Below, in pieces: positions 1 through 13,377 of a stretch of DNA of 64,000 bases. A model generated the notes under the pieces. The model made no database searches. It was given only the letters and a program-made list of their open reading frames with translations, and had not been told where the DNA came from. The stretch is from assembly GCF_000516985.1 (NCBI RefSeq), contig NW_006917093.1:1984001-2048000 (forward strand). Direction: 5' to 3'. The first letter of the stretch is position 1. Every line of letters starts with the position of its first letter. The DNA is from Pestalotiopsis fici W106-1. Its lineage: Eukaryota > Ascomycota > Sordariomycetes > Amphisphaeriales > Sporocadaceae. A program made the translations under genes and the position numbers.

Positions 1-937
1 CGCCGACACCATCTTCAAGGCATCTCATTATGGCTGAGATCAAATTCCAGCATCTCGTGGAGGCGTTAGGTGTTCAATGGCCGATGTCTCAGTTATGAGT
101 TTCAGAGGCATTGCGGTTTTTGATGGGTTGACTGAGCTGCCCTTTTATGCTTCAGAAGTTCCGTATATCATATATAGAAACAGTATTTTGTAAAGTACTC
201 GTGCTTTGAATTTGGCGCAACTTGCCTCGCAGTCGGAGGCAACTTAAGCAAGTGCTTCTGTACTCTGAAGAACACGGATGATCAATCAGCTAGCGGTCCT
301 TTCAATTCAGTTTTGATACCCGCCTTGTCTCGTTGAATCATGTGTGCAAATGTCTTGTCTTTCGGTGAACGTTGGGACTCGGGGGGAAGGCGCATAATTC
401 TAGGCATATACAAGGGCTTTTTGATTTTCTTTTTCTAAGATACGAGTACTTGTCTTATATTTGGTGGAACTGGCACTAGAAAGCTAGATGGCGCTTCAAA
501 TGAGAAGCATAGCAAAGTATGTCAGAGCACAGAGCCGATGGGCAGGGCAATTTTTTTGCAACGATGGTCAATCGTAACGGCTCAAATGATTCATCAATTA
601 CCCGTCTGGGGGAGTCAACTTCCAATGTGCCATATGGATGAGACAACGATTGTTCTCTACAATCCAACATGACCAATGAATCAGCAAAGAAAAAAGAATA
701 ACAATATGTATGCCATTCAGTGACAATTTTGCAAAACATGAAATTGTAAGTCCGTTTATATGCTTTCTTCAAAACGAACAGAAATTTAGGAGGTTTGCGT
801 TGTATGTCGCAATATGTGATTAATATTAAGGTCTATGTTTTTCCGTTGACCCATTATCCAAAACGCCATGATGATGCATTTGCCATGTTTGTTCATGCTT
901 GTTTTCTATACCCAATAGTCTATAGCAGAATCTTTGA
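1..937. other. Intergenic, no gene recognised
   Basis: I see no open frame with family features here. Frames of up to about 100 codons exist, but they have no recognisable domain and no splice structure. The right end is the 3' flank of the minus-strand CE5 gene. Confidence 0.5.
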
Positions 938-2037
938 TTATACAAGGAAGAAAGCGAAGCCTGCTGCAACAACCAGACTAAAGATGCTCACGGACTCCGA
1001 GTTGGGCGTCGACCCACTGCTTCCTGTGGAAGAAGCCGAGCCCGTCGCCGAGGCCGTGGGGGTAGACGAGAGGTTTTCTGTCGTCGATGCGGTGGCCTCT
1101 GGCAAGATTGTCACGGTCGATGAGCCACTGCTGGTGCCGGTAGGCGTCGCCGTTGCTGGGACAGATGTGCCCGTGACGGAGACGGACCCGGACGCGGTTA
1201 CGGACTCCCATCCCGAGGTGGCGACAGTCAGAGTGGTCGAGCAGTCGTCGCACGTCTCGGCATCGAGGAGTCCCCTTACCCACTCGGCGGCAGAGTCGGT
1301 GTAGACATCAAAGTACGACAAGTGGTCGGCGACGGTGTCACCCTGGGCACAGATGGGATCACCGCTGACGCAGTAGTCCCGCCAGACGTCCTCGTATTCG
1401 TCTAGCAGCGCCTGCATGGCCGAGTCGCGTGGGAAATAACTATCGTCGGCCGAGCCAGACTCGTAGTTATACGGCTGGTTTGCCGTGTGCCGCACGTTGC
1501 CAAATGTGAGAGCTGCCTTGACTATATGATTGAAATACTGTTAGCAAAGTTCTATTTCTCACGATGCATTTTGATAAAATAGATGATCCACTTACTCATC
1601 TTGCCGGCATCGCTGCTGGAGCTCAGTTGGGGCGTCGTATCCTCGGTACAGTCATTGTAGAACGTGCCGCCACCTCCGCCGAGGATATCGCTTGCAACAT
1701 GACCACCCTGGCTGTAGCCGCTGAGGACGAGTTTGGCGTCGGGACACCGCGAGTTATAGTCATTGATCTGGCTGTAACCATTGGTGGCGCCCTGGTAGAC
1801 GGCGCCGCAGTACTCGTCGTCAATCATGTTGTCCATGACGATATCCTCGTAGTCGCATGATTCGAGGCCGTCGCAGATGGCCGTGACCAGCTTGCCCTGA
1901 CGACCCGGGTAAGGCTCGTTGTTGCCCTTGGCCAGGAAAATGTGCACTTCGGCGCACGTCGTGGTGCTCATCTGGGCATTGACGGCAGAGGCGCCCAGGA
2001 GCACGGCCGCGCTCACGAGGGATCTGGACGACGGCAT
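938..2037 (-). CDS. Secreted CE5 cutinase/acetylxylan esterase-like protein, probably GPI-anchored
   Basis: A serine esterase of carbohydrate esterase family 5 (cutinase and acetylxylan esterase), expected to cleave ester bonds in plant polymers outside the cell. The model has two exons on the minus strand, 2037..1596 and 1521..938. The intron has a GTAAGT donor and a TAG acceptor and keeps the frame, giving 341 residues. The N-terminus (MPSSRSLVSAAVLLGASAVNA) looks like a signal peptide. The nucleophile motif GYSQGG places Ser at about residue 109. The D-P-I-C and H-L-S-Y motifs supply the catalytic Asp (about 202) and His (about 214). After residue 230 comes a Ser/Thr/Gly-rich stretch ending in a short hydrophobic tail, which is typical of a GPI-attachment signal and would keep the enzyme on the cell surface or wall. 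Cutinase versus acetylxylan esterase activity cannot be decided from sequence. The CE5 call is firm. Confidence 0.9.
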
Positions 2038-3838
2038 CTTTGCTGAGCAAATTCTCGGGAAATGATATGATTTGGAAATATTCTTTTCTCCTTTTCGGAA
2101 ATTGGCCGTAAAAGCAACTCAGCTCAGAGACGTGACCCGACAACAACAGCGACAACGGCAACGACGACGACGACGACGACAACAAGAGGAAATACAACGT
2201 CCAAAACAACCACGGCAGCAGGAATGTATCAAGAGAGATGGATCCTAGCCAAGAAACGTTTTGGGGCACGTTCCTTTTTCATCAAGTCTCGACCCCGGCC
2301 GGGTGCCCCCCATCATTCGATGACACCCCCGGGGGATAGAACAGACAAGGGGATCATCATCGCCATCTCTGTGGAGTCGCAGCAAATTGGATTTATACCC
2401 ACAAAGCTGCGATAAGCACTCAAGGCACCCTCGGCACCCCTGACTTGGCACGAGTTATGCTGAAGACGGTTAAGCACAACGGGCCTTGCCCGCCAAAAAG
2501 GAAAATAGTCCCGGACCCGGGACGCGATGGCGTCTCTGTGCCAAGGGATGGTATCGTGCCGACGGCGATAAGTAAGATCCGCTTTTGGCACAGCGGAAGA
2601 TCCGGTCTTTTTTGCAGCTGTCAAAAAAGTCGCATGGCCTACCTATGTAATACGATGTCGCCTTTTGCTTGTGAAGAAAAAATGACAGATGTCTATTCGA
2701 CTGTGACGTCAGGGAACTAGTAAACTACCTAACCTTAGGTAGTAAATAAGCTTGAAGAACTCAAAAAGATTTTGTCTTTCTACACTACTGCTCGTAGTCT
2801 CCCAAGTTGCAACGGGCCAACATTGGATTCATTCATCCATGGATCTGGCAAAGTCAAGCAGCCAGCCCAATTTGTCCACCTTTGATGTTACGTACCTGTC
2901 AATTGTGAAGACAACTTCAGGATTGTCGCTGGGATTGATTGCATAAGTGGGACCTTACTATTACTCCGGATCCCCCAGGATGTTGCCGGGAATAAATCCA
3001 GACAGGTCTCTTTGCCCGCTGTGCCTCTTGTAAATACGAGCTGCAACTGCTCGTAAGCCCAAGTCACGCACGCGAAGCCTCAAACTGTCCAATGATCTCC
3101 CTCAAATCTGAGTCATCACGAGGTGGTGTTCTGTATCTAGGTAGATAAGTGCACTTCGTATGAGGCTCTGCGCTATAAGATAGCTGTGCTAGAATAGGTA
3201 CCTACCTACCTAAGCAGGCAGGCTCTCTGCACGCAACACGACTATGCGATATATGACACACCCGATTTGCTGTTCGCCAGGCTTCGTGTAAGCCTGCTCA
3301 TATCAAATCAATGGTGCCATGTCATCACGGTGATATCATATGGAGCTTCCTTGAGCCTCTGAGCTTTAACTTGGCATTGGATCTCGGTCCTATAAGTAGT
3401 AAATGCCAAATAAGACTTGCATCATGGAAGAACAAGACAAATGCCAAGTGTCTGCCCAAGTCACTTTGTTGGAAGCCCGCCCGCGATCGGAGCAGCATGA
3501 ACGTCTCGTGAGCTTTTCGGATATGATAATTTTGTTGCAAATTCTATAGTCGAAACTACGATCCTTGGAGTCAAGGCTAAGACCTTACCCCATGTGCGGG
3601 GCCCTTCGGGTATCACTTCACGCGGCGACAGCTTTGGGGTAGCATGATTCCGATGAAGAACATGCTGCACGTTCTACCCGCATGTTACTTGAGAGCGCAA
3701 GTCAAGGGGTGAGAATATATAAAGATGAAATCTCGGTTTAAGCCGAACGGGTAGTTGTCTAGATGAGTCAAACAAAGTCTTGAGAGTACAAGGTCAAACC
3801 CACATATCATTCAACATCAAACCAATTCCATCGCCAGA
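2038..3838. other. Intergenic, divergent promoters of the CE5 and DHQase genes
   Basis: No gene recognised. About 100-150 bp upstream of the CE5 start there is a CAA/CGA-rich low-complexity run (about 2140-2190). A perfect TAGGTACCTA palindrome lies at 3195-3204, one of several such sites in the spacers of this window. Confidence 0.5.
2140..2190. repeat. CAA/CGA trinucleotide low-complexity run
   Basis: A series of CAACAG, CAACGG and repeated CGA units lies just upstream of the CE5 esterase start and probably falls in its 5' UTR or promoter. It is a simple repeat and I assign no function. Confidence 0.6.
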
Positions 3839-4894
3839 ATGCAGGACATTATATCGACCAACTATGCCTCTGGCAAGCAGACTTTCATCATACCGCTGAC
3901 CTTTGGTGATGTCAAAGATGCCAGGGACGTCATCACTCGAATAGGATACGGCGGAGACGTCTGGGAGCTTCGTGTAGACCTCCTCAGTCCAAATCCAGGG
4001 CCACTGGGCGAGGAAAACCTTCCTCCTCTCGACTATGTTGAGAGCCAGATCCGAGAGCTGCAAGCCTTGTCGCCTTTGCCAATCTTGTACACCATCAGAA
4101 CCAGGGGACAAGGCGGAAAGTTTCCCGATGGCGCTGTCGAGGAAGCACTTCAATTGATGCTGCTTGCTATTGAAAAAGGCATCAAGTACATTGACGTTGA
4201 GATTGAGTGGCCGCAGTCTCTGATACAAGAAGTCACGGCGAAAAAGGGAGACACTCAAGTTGTCGCGTCTTATCATAATTGGTCTGGCAAGGTCGCGTGG
4301 ACCAGTGAAGAACTCAAAAAACACTTTGAAATTGCAAATGAGTTTGGTGGTAATTACATGTCCATTATATAATTTTTGCAAGCGAAAATGCTAATAGTTG
4401 AACAAAAAAACTTAGATATCATTAAGCTCAGCATCATGTCTGCCCAGATCGAAGACTGCTATGAGCTTGGCTTGTTCATCAGAGACTACCAGTCAAGGTA
4501 CACCAAGCCGCTCCTCACCATTGGCATGGGCGCCAATGGCCAACTTTCCAGGATAACTTCGCCCATCTCTCTCGTCACGCACCCACTCATGCCCTTCCCC
4601 TCGGCGCCAGGCCAATTGAGTCTGGCCCAAGTCCACCGCGCTCAACATTTGATTGGTCTCCTGCCTGCTAAGAAATTCTTTGTGGTCAAAGATCAGGCAA
4701 GTGTCGAAAAGATTGTGGCATGTTTCCAGTCAGCTTTTGATGAAATGGGTTATCCTTATACTTGCGAAGCGTCCGATGCTTTGCATGCCAGCAGTATAAT
4801 TCCGGATGGTATTGAGGGAATAGCTGCACTGTTCCACCAATGGACAGGCAGGCGTGCTCCCGTTTCCATCATGGAGAGTTCTTATCACGAATAA
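3839..4894 (+). CDS. Type I 3-dehydroquinate dehydratase with a truncated shikimate-dehydrogenase-like tail
   Basis: Expected to dehydrate 3-dehydroquinate to 3-dehydroshikimate in shikimate or quinate metabolism, in the cytosol. Two exons, 3839..4349 and 4416..4894 (intron GTAATT...TTAG), give 329 residues. Residues about 15-245 form a type I DHQase barrel. The visible active-site elements are E43/R45 in ELRVD, H146 in ASYHNWSG, the Schiff-base lysine K174 in DIIKLS, and the SAPGQLS loop. Residues about 255-326 resemble only the two ends of a shikimate dehydrogenase domain: KKFFVV...GYPYT is like the start of the domain and LFHQWTGRRAP is like its last helix. The NADP-binding core between them is missing. 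The order DHQase then SDH is that of the C-terminus of the pentafunctional AROM protein, so this looks like a detached AROM C-terminus that lost SDH function. It is probably a catalytically competent DHQase, but a regulatory role like that of the quinate repressors, which derive from AROM, cannot be excluded. Confidence 0.85.
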
Positions 4895-5331
4895 ATGTAT
4901 TCGTCTGCGTATTCCATTTCGACAATGTGCTTTTTATCTCAATGAACATAAGATCTCTCTCCGCACTTGAATTCGAATAGATTCTGAAAGCTCGCAAAGC
5001 CACATCACACTTGACGAAAGTGCTTGCACGAATCTCTTGTTCTTCTGTGATCTCGGTGCATTCCATACGAATATATGGAAATTTGGCCTGATTTTGATAG
5101 TGCTTTTTCGCGCCGCCGGGTCCTCGTAGGGTTAGCGTAGAGGGAAGTGACAGCCATGTTCATGAGAGTAGTAAAGCGGTCACGACCTGGCCTGGTTGAT
5201 ATCACATGTTCCCCTGCCCCGGCAACTTGGTCTTTGTTTGCATCAAAACAATCTACTAATCATACTTTCCTTGTATTTGCCGGTTCCTACCCAGTTTCTG
5301 CTTACCTCTCCAAACGAGTTCATCTTGTGTT

Positions 5332-5470
5332 GCTCTGACGTAGTCAGTACCCAGGGCAGTTCACCTGCTCGTGTATAAATAGATAGCCCTTCCGCACCTC
5401 TCTTTTGGAGCTCATTAGCATCAACTCAGACATCTTTCAGACGCTCCTTTGATCAAGTGTTCATCTTGAC
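5332..5470 (+). repeat. Left arm of inverted, promoter-like repeat
   Basis: This block contains CTGACGTAGTCAGTACCC, a CACCTGC element, a TATAAATAG box (about 5375-5385), CACCTCTCTTTTG, and ATCAACTCAGACA followed by CTTTCA. The reverse complement of 5790-5927 carries the same elements in the same order with the same spacing; I estimate about three-quarters identity by eye. The order of a bZIP-like TGACGT site, a TATA box and a CT-rich leader is what a strong fungal core promoter plus 5' UTR looks like. It reads rightward. Confidence 0.6.
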
Positions 5471-5789
5471 GCCGCCTCGACATTTCTGATACATTTCCTA
5501 TCCATCCTTACCCTGTCGTATGGATAACGGCCTCCAGCAGCCCTCGCAGCTGCCTCGGCACATTCAAGGTTATAGACGTCAATGATAATCAGCAAGAAGT
5601 ATGGGGACGTCTCTCTTTACACCACATGACCGCATTGACCTCGATAAAACCTCCTACTCCATCTATCCCCATGCGCGGGTTTTGTCTGCGAAGATGTGCT
5701 GGAGATTTAATCTCCAAAACTTCCAACATTGACCATACCCTTGTGAGTGCAAACAGAATAACTCTCACCTGAGCCGATGTGTGAAGGGG

Positions 5790-5927
5790 GAACTGAAGAC
5801 GAGATGATCGAGGAAGCATTGAAAGTTGTCTGAGTTGATCTCTAGTCTACAAAAGAGAGGTGCTGAAGAGCGACTATATACACACGCAGGTGATCTGCGG
5901 TGGGTACTGACTACGTCAGTGCGACAA
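5790..5927 (-). repeat. Right arm of inverted, promoter-like repeat
   Basis: The minus-strand counterpart of 5332-5470, reading leftward. It has TGACGTAGTCAGTACCC, ATCACCTGC, a TATATAG box, CACCTCTCTTTTG, ATCAACTCAGACA and CTTTCA. The two arms face each other across about 320 bp, so transcripts from both would converge. They could be duplicated promoters of a small expressed gene, or the long terminal inverted repeats of a non-autonomous element. Confidence 0.6.
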
Positions 5928-6818
5928 TAACATATATCCAAACTCGAACCGAACAAACCCGAGGGGGGATATCCTGTCCAAGCATTACAATCACGAATCC
6001 GAGCACTGACTTGGCGTCTTTCAGCGGTCCTGTCTAGATCATGACGGAAAATTGGATTTCAGTCACCAATATCGAACGACCGAGGCGTCCACCTTGCGAG
6101 GCCATGCCATTCAAAGGTACGAGCCCTGAAACCCCAATTTACGCAAGATCATACCAACGTGGAACGATAGGCTGAAAGTTCATACCTCCTAGTATGAATT
6201 CACAACGGCGTAGCGATCAACTCGGAACAAGATACGACACGTCTGTAGGAATAATCCACATGATATCAGCGGGAAGCAACAGTAAGGGTCGTCAAGTCAG
6301 CTTCCCACACATTAATTTCGTAGATGTAGACCATCTTCAATTTTATTCTCTACTTTGGTTACTGGTCGTATCAATTCAAGTCCTGTCAAGATTCAATTTT
6401 TGGAATATGTCATGAATGATGGATGTCGAATTAGCAGTCTCACCTTGTTCTATTCTATATATACATGTCTTCTACTTCTCCTATAGCCAAGTACTGATAC
6501 TCAACCAACCAATCATTCTCCCACCAAAAGTTCCTTGTATCTTGACAATGCCATGCTGGTCACAAGAAACATGATTACAATAGATGCAATGGGCCGTCAC
6601 CTGTTTTGAACATTTGTTATACCATTTTACTTGTATTTTCCCTTTACGCTATAGGATGTACGTCAAAACACCAGTCATCATAAAATCGTCAAGCCCTACT
6701 TTTTCCTCCCTTGCCCAAGGATGTGGCAGAGTGAGTCCCCGAGAAGATACCCGGAAAATCCGAAGACTCACAGCCTAGCTTTCTTTTCTATTACCTCCTC
6801 TTCCTTATCCGAGTCTAG

Positions 6819-8595
<1,777 letters not shown>

Positions 8596-10821
8596 TTTGG
8601 TAGGTATAGGGGTTGTCGGATCAAAGTAAAAATGTCGAGAGGACTATCGTCTAATACTCTCGAGCTAGAAAGATGGCCAGTCAGTCGCCGAAGAAAATGA
8701 ATTGTTTTTGTTTTTTGAGTTTTGCAAGATGGAAGAAGCGAGAAGCTTGGATTCAGGGACTCGAAGCTTATGAAGCAAAAAAAGGGCGGGATCCGTTCGT
8801 GTTACATAAAGCAAAATGTGAGGCGCGCGTGTCTCCCAGGATCGCCAGAGATGGCTGGCGGGGTAAAAGCTTCCAGCCTGTCGGCGATACTGGAAAGTGC
8901 TGGGACGTAGGTGTGTGTGTGTGTGTGGTGTGCAAGCCACCCGACAAGGCCAAGGATTCCAAATCATCTTTACTCACCTCTTTTTTTCTCTCTCGCGTTC
9001 AATGTCTTGCAGGACAAGTCAATTGCTAACAAGAATCTGATTTCTCGTTTGTGAAAGCAGGTATGCTCTTAATGAAAGAAATTGAGTGCAGAAGAATGAG
9101 GAATCAAGGAGCTTTTCCTTGCTGCCAATGCCGCTTCACGATAGCTCAACAAGGTGCGTTGAGTGGATGAGGGGCTCCTCCGAAACTGCCCCGCAATGAC
9201 GGTGACGTCGTGCAGGATTGTGAGATTGTTCTGCTGTCCACGCGCCCAGCAGAGAAATGGCAAAAAAATACTGGTCGATCCACAAGCATCCAATATTTCA
9301 CGCTGAGTAACATGGGGTGATAATCGTAGAGATTTTACTATTGTCTCCATCTAGATAACCTAATTGTTGTGATGTATTATATAATATGCTCTAATTATTA
9401 CCTAGATTGCGATGCTGTCGTCTCAATTGAGTGAGCTATGTATGTACTAGTTACTACTAGGTGAATAGGTTTTAGTACCTATCTACTTCGCATCAATGAT
9501 CCTACCCGTCAGCCCAGCCGCATTCCAGCCCAATCCAGCGATGGATGCACTGAAACCTTCTGAAACCATCTGATATATATTTCCCATCATCTGTTCAGCT
9601 TGGTCGTGCACAAGCATTAGACATGACTGTAGACAGCGAGCTTGCAGGGTATCACAAATATGCGACTCCACCTTGTTCCGAGTCCTCCAGTCAAGCCGAG
9701 CTTTCCAGGCATTCCCGTCCGTCTGTCTGTCTTTCACCCTCCTTTATGACCTCCGGATAGGCCGGGGGGCAGGCTGAGTAAGGACCTCGCAGAGTGCAAG
9801 GATATTCACGGCGCAAATGCTACCGGAAGAGCTCTGCAACAGAGATAAAGATGTAAGCAGGTACCCTAGGTACTGGATACATTTTGTGGTTCAATTGGTC
9901 TGGTGACAGTGAGGCATATTTCTTGTTCATTTTGGAACTAAGCACTTCGGTGAAATGACTATCGAAACTGACAATCATGTCATAAAAGCTCCAGTACATG
10001 GGCCAAGCTCGGCTGAAGAGCTATTTTTTCTTCTTCTTCTTTTCTTTAAAGTACTCACCAAGTCCATAATCAAGTTCATTATGCCTACCCAGCTCAAATC
10101 GACAATTGATCATTGTTGCCACCTCGTGCAAACATATCCTTAGGCGCCATAATACTTGTCACCCAGTCTCACGTCAGTGTTCATCATTCTAGTATAATCC
10201 GTTTTTCATAATGGTATTCTCCAATTTCACTGCCAAATGTGAAGCACGGCCCGTGGCAGCTTTGTTTTAGCCGCCTTCCGACGAGCACCAGCATTGACCA
10301 TTGACGGGATGGATATCGATTATGGTGTGCGGTAAGTGCAGACCCACTCATAGTCGTATTTCAAGAGCTATCAAATACTACTGCCCATCTTTATATATGG
10401 ATATGAAAAAGCCGGAGGGACTGTCTGGTTTGAACATCTTAGGGCTGTGAATTTGTCTTGATACCTACCTATTCATAGCAGATGAAAGTCATCTGCAGTG
10501 GTTCAAGCACCAGAGTATAATGGATGATATGATCTCCACAACATGCAGCGCGAAGGGCGCATAGCGTGAGTCATAGAATTAAACCTCACGGAGCCAGATT
10601 GTTTGATTCATTCTTGAAAATTTCATGAAATGGATTTGCGCAAAGCTCTACCATCAGCAATACGATTAATGGCGCTGGATAAGCACCAAGAACCAAACCA
10701 CCAATTTCCAATTTGAATTCACAAAATCCACGGCAGTATTGGTTCAATATTCTCGAGCTAAACCCGCCGTATGGTCACTCTTTTTTACCCCTTTCCCAAG
10801 ATCCCCCCCGTTTGTCTCAAA
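8596..10821. other. Intergenic, no gene recognised
   Basis: About 2.2 kb between the PGI promoter and the asparaginase gene. It contains a (GT)n run at about 8910-8930, a TTC-rich run near 10025-10045 and a CCTAGGTAC element near 9865. Open frames up to about 118 codons have no recognisable domain. Confidence 0.5.
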
Positions 10822-11901
10822 ATGCATCATCGTGACTGCGTTGTGACAGACCGAGGCGGTGTCATTGAGAACCGCCACCAGGTACACGCGGCTGTCGTCG
10901 ACGCCAAGGGCAAACTTTTGTTCGCCGTCGGCAACCCGCACCGGGTCACTCTGGCTCGATCGGCTGCAAAGCCAGCTCAGACTCTTGCCATATTGGAGAC
11001 GGGCGCCTTTGACCCAACAGTCTCGGAGGGAGCGGACATTGCGCTCATGTGTGCGTCACACAGCGCCGAGGATCGCCATCTTCAACGGACCTACGACATG
11101 CTGAAAAGAATCGGCGCAGAGGAGGAGGATCTTCGGTGCGGTGGCCACGCTGCGCTCTCGGACAAGGTGAACCGGATGTGGATCAAGAACGACTTTGTCC
11201 CCGGACCGGCAACCAACAACTGCTCGGGAAAGCATTGCGGCATGATTGCTGGCTCAAAAGCTCTGGGTGCGTCTGTTGAAAACTACCACCTTCCTGATCA
11301 TCCCATGCAGATGAGGGTGAAGCAGGTCGTTAGTGATCTGACCGCCCCAAATATCGGCAATGATGAGGTACAATGGGCACTTGATGGTTGCAATCTACCG
11401 GCACCAGCGTTCCCTCTTCGCTGCTTGGCCGGCATGTATGCCAGCTTTGCTGATGCCGCTGACGGAAACCATGATATAAAAACCGAGCGCCACGATCACA
11501 TGGCTCGTGTCTTCAATTCAATGGTCGAATTTCCCGAATACGTCGGGGGCGATGACCGATACTGCACAGAGCTCATGAGAGCATACGCACCTTCGCTCAT
11601 AGGCAAACTGGGTGCCGACGGGTGTTATGGCGTTGGGATCCGTGCCTCGGCTGATACAGAACGCCTGGGCGCAACTGGAGCCTTGGGGATCGCAGTGAAG
11701 ATTGAGGACGGCAGCATCGAGATCCTCTATGCCGCAGTCACTGAGATCCTGGAGCAGCTGCAAATCGGGACATCGGAACAACGCAAGAAGCTGGACCACT
11801 TCCATCACCTCGAGCGACGGAATACCGTAAATACCGTGACCGGGAAAGTTACATTGGCCTTTTCGGTGAGACCAAACGACGAGGGAGCTCAGGCACTTTA
11901 G
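10822..11901 (+). CDS. Class 3 (Rhizobium etli ReAV-type) L-asparaginase
   Basis: Hydrolyses L-asparagine to aspartate and ammonia. It belongs to the bacterial asparaginase II Pfam family, which is unrelated to the usual fungal and E. coli type asparaginases. One exon of 359 residues, with no signal peptide. The hallmarks seen are DRGGVIENRHQVHAAVVD near the N-terminus, the S-x-x-K pair in ARSAAKPAQ (S47/K50), and C134 and K137 in NNCSGKHCGM. There is also a second cysteine (about 190) in DGCNLPAPAFPL. These correspond to the Ser-Lys tandem and the Cys/Lys/Cys zinc site described for ReAV. An in-frame ATG at 10771 would add 17 residues. I prefer 10822 because it has A at -3 and its numbering is within one residue of ReAV. 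The gene may have entered fungi from bacteria long ago; nothing in the sequence suggests recent transfer. Confidence 0.9.
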   Translation: MHHRDCVVTDRGGVIENRHQVHAAVVDAKGKLLFAVGNPHRVTLARSAAKPAQTLAILETGAFDPTVSEGADIALMCASHSAEDRHLQRTYDMLKRIGAEEEDLRCGGHAALSDKVNRMWIKNDFVPGPATNNCSGKHCGMIAGSKALGASVENYHLPDHPMQMRVKQVVSDLTAPNIGNDEVQWALDGCNLPAPAFPLRCLAGMYASFADAADGNHDIKTERHDHMARVFNSMVEFPEYVGGDDRYCTELMRAYAPSLIGKLGADGCYGVGIRASADTERLGATGALGIAVKIEDGSIEILYAAVTEILEQLQIGTSEQRKKLDHFHHLERRNTVNTVTGKVTLAFSVRPNDEGAQAL

Positions 11902-13377
11902 GTACCGTGCCTCACTCGGTTGGAAGTAATCATTTGGGATCAGATAACAGTATAGACGAGACCCTTGAAAGCTCAAATAGAAATAGACATATAAATCATG
12001 TTCACAAATCCAGACCCACTCTCTCGCCTCGTTGGAGATTTTTGATGGCATGGCTATAGTTCATCATATGCCTTGCTGCCCAAGACGTGGGGCGCTGAGG
12101 TTTGTTGGACCAACAGCATCGTGAAGCATGTTGATTCGCAATTCCCTCCGCAAACAAGTCAATAAAAAGTGGATTAGACAACCATGTTTCTAGGGCTCAA
12201 TTGGTTCTTTCATCCCATGGCTATCGATTTCTGTACGCGACATGCGCAGACTTCCCAATCAGCAATGGTCAATCTTTACGGAAAGGGACTACTGAGGAAA
12301 GTGAAAATCGGTCGTTGATCGAAGCTTAAATTGACTTCAATCCCAAGTATTTGCAGTGCCTCACTCTCTCTTTTCTCTCTCTCTCTCTCTCTACGTTATA
12401 AACCGTTTTATGTCATTCCCTTCCGATTTTTGAATTACACTCGCACCAATCGCACGAGAAGGGTACGCATTGCACACACGTATTCATGTCTGTTCTGTGC
12501 TACTTATCACAACCTGTGGTCGGAATATCCTACACCTTGAGTGCAATCATGTATCCCAACTCTAACCTGCTTATATATAATTATGATGGAGTGGCCCCCC
12601 CAATGGTGGCTGCGAATGACCACAGCCACCCATGATTCTCGATTACAATCAACGAACTGAACATCAATCATGATCTGGGGACCCGGCTAAATCCGGTCAA
12701 CATGCGCATTTGGCAGCTACCGAAAAGAGTATAGGGAAAAAAAGATATGTTGGCATGCTTATGCTGACTGGATAGATAACCGGAACACCTGCTGTTGGCC
12801 ACGATTTCGAAGAGCATGCCGAGCAATGGCGAAATGGCCGAGTTCGGATCTGATGCGAATAAATGCCTTCGCCCGCTCGGTCGGTCTGGGTATTTGTTCT
12901 CATAGGCGAAGCTGAGGTTCGCCCGAGCGAGAAGGGGAAGGACTTGGTCGCACCTGAAGCTACCTCCTCCGCATGCAGTCGCCCATGCGAACCATCTCAC
13001 GACATCCGACTCCACTAGAATCAAGGCAACCGAAAGTCAAATGGACGGCCCCCAAAGCGTCACTGCAGAGTTGATTGGAGAATTATAGCCCTTTTTCTCA
13101 TCTGCCGTCGCTCGCAAATGCGAGCATTCTATCCGTTCGGTTGCGAATACGTGTTCGTGCATCTTACGGCGCATTTATACCCCTCTTGTTCTCAGCCTCA
13201 CCAGACTACTTTTCCAGGATTCCCCAGATCTTGTCTCCCCAGATTCCGCAACACGGGTCTACCATAAAACTCCCCAAGTTCAATCGCAAAAGAGGCACAA
13301 TCAATAACAGACTTCAACATGCGTCATGTTTACCTTTGAAGTTTGATTCATCTACCTCATGTATCGCTCAGAGAACG
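11902..13377. other. Intergenic, no gene recognised
   Basis: A CT-rich tract (about 12364-12392) and otherwise unremarkable sequence. An ATG at 13075 opens the same frame as the next gene's first exon, so a longer N-terminus for that gene is formally possible. Confidence 0.45.

Larger units (their letters stand above)
4895..6818. other. Intergenic, 1.9 kb containing facing promoter-like repeats
   Basis: No protein gene recognised. The interval contains two related blocks in inverted orientation (5332-5470 and 5790-5927, listed separately). A 20-codon open frame starting at 5520 follows the left block, and an open frame of about 76 codons (5819 down to 5589, minus) follows the right one. Neither matches a family I know. 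Confidence 0.5.

Noticed and set aside
795..1304. 169-codon plus-strand frame over the CE5 gene tail
   Set aside because: Mirror of the Ser/Thr-rich region of the CE5 gene.
3794..4381. 195-codon minus-strand frame over the DHQase gene
   Set aside because: The sense strand carries the complete DHQase active site; the antisense product is not recognisable.
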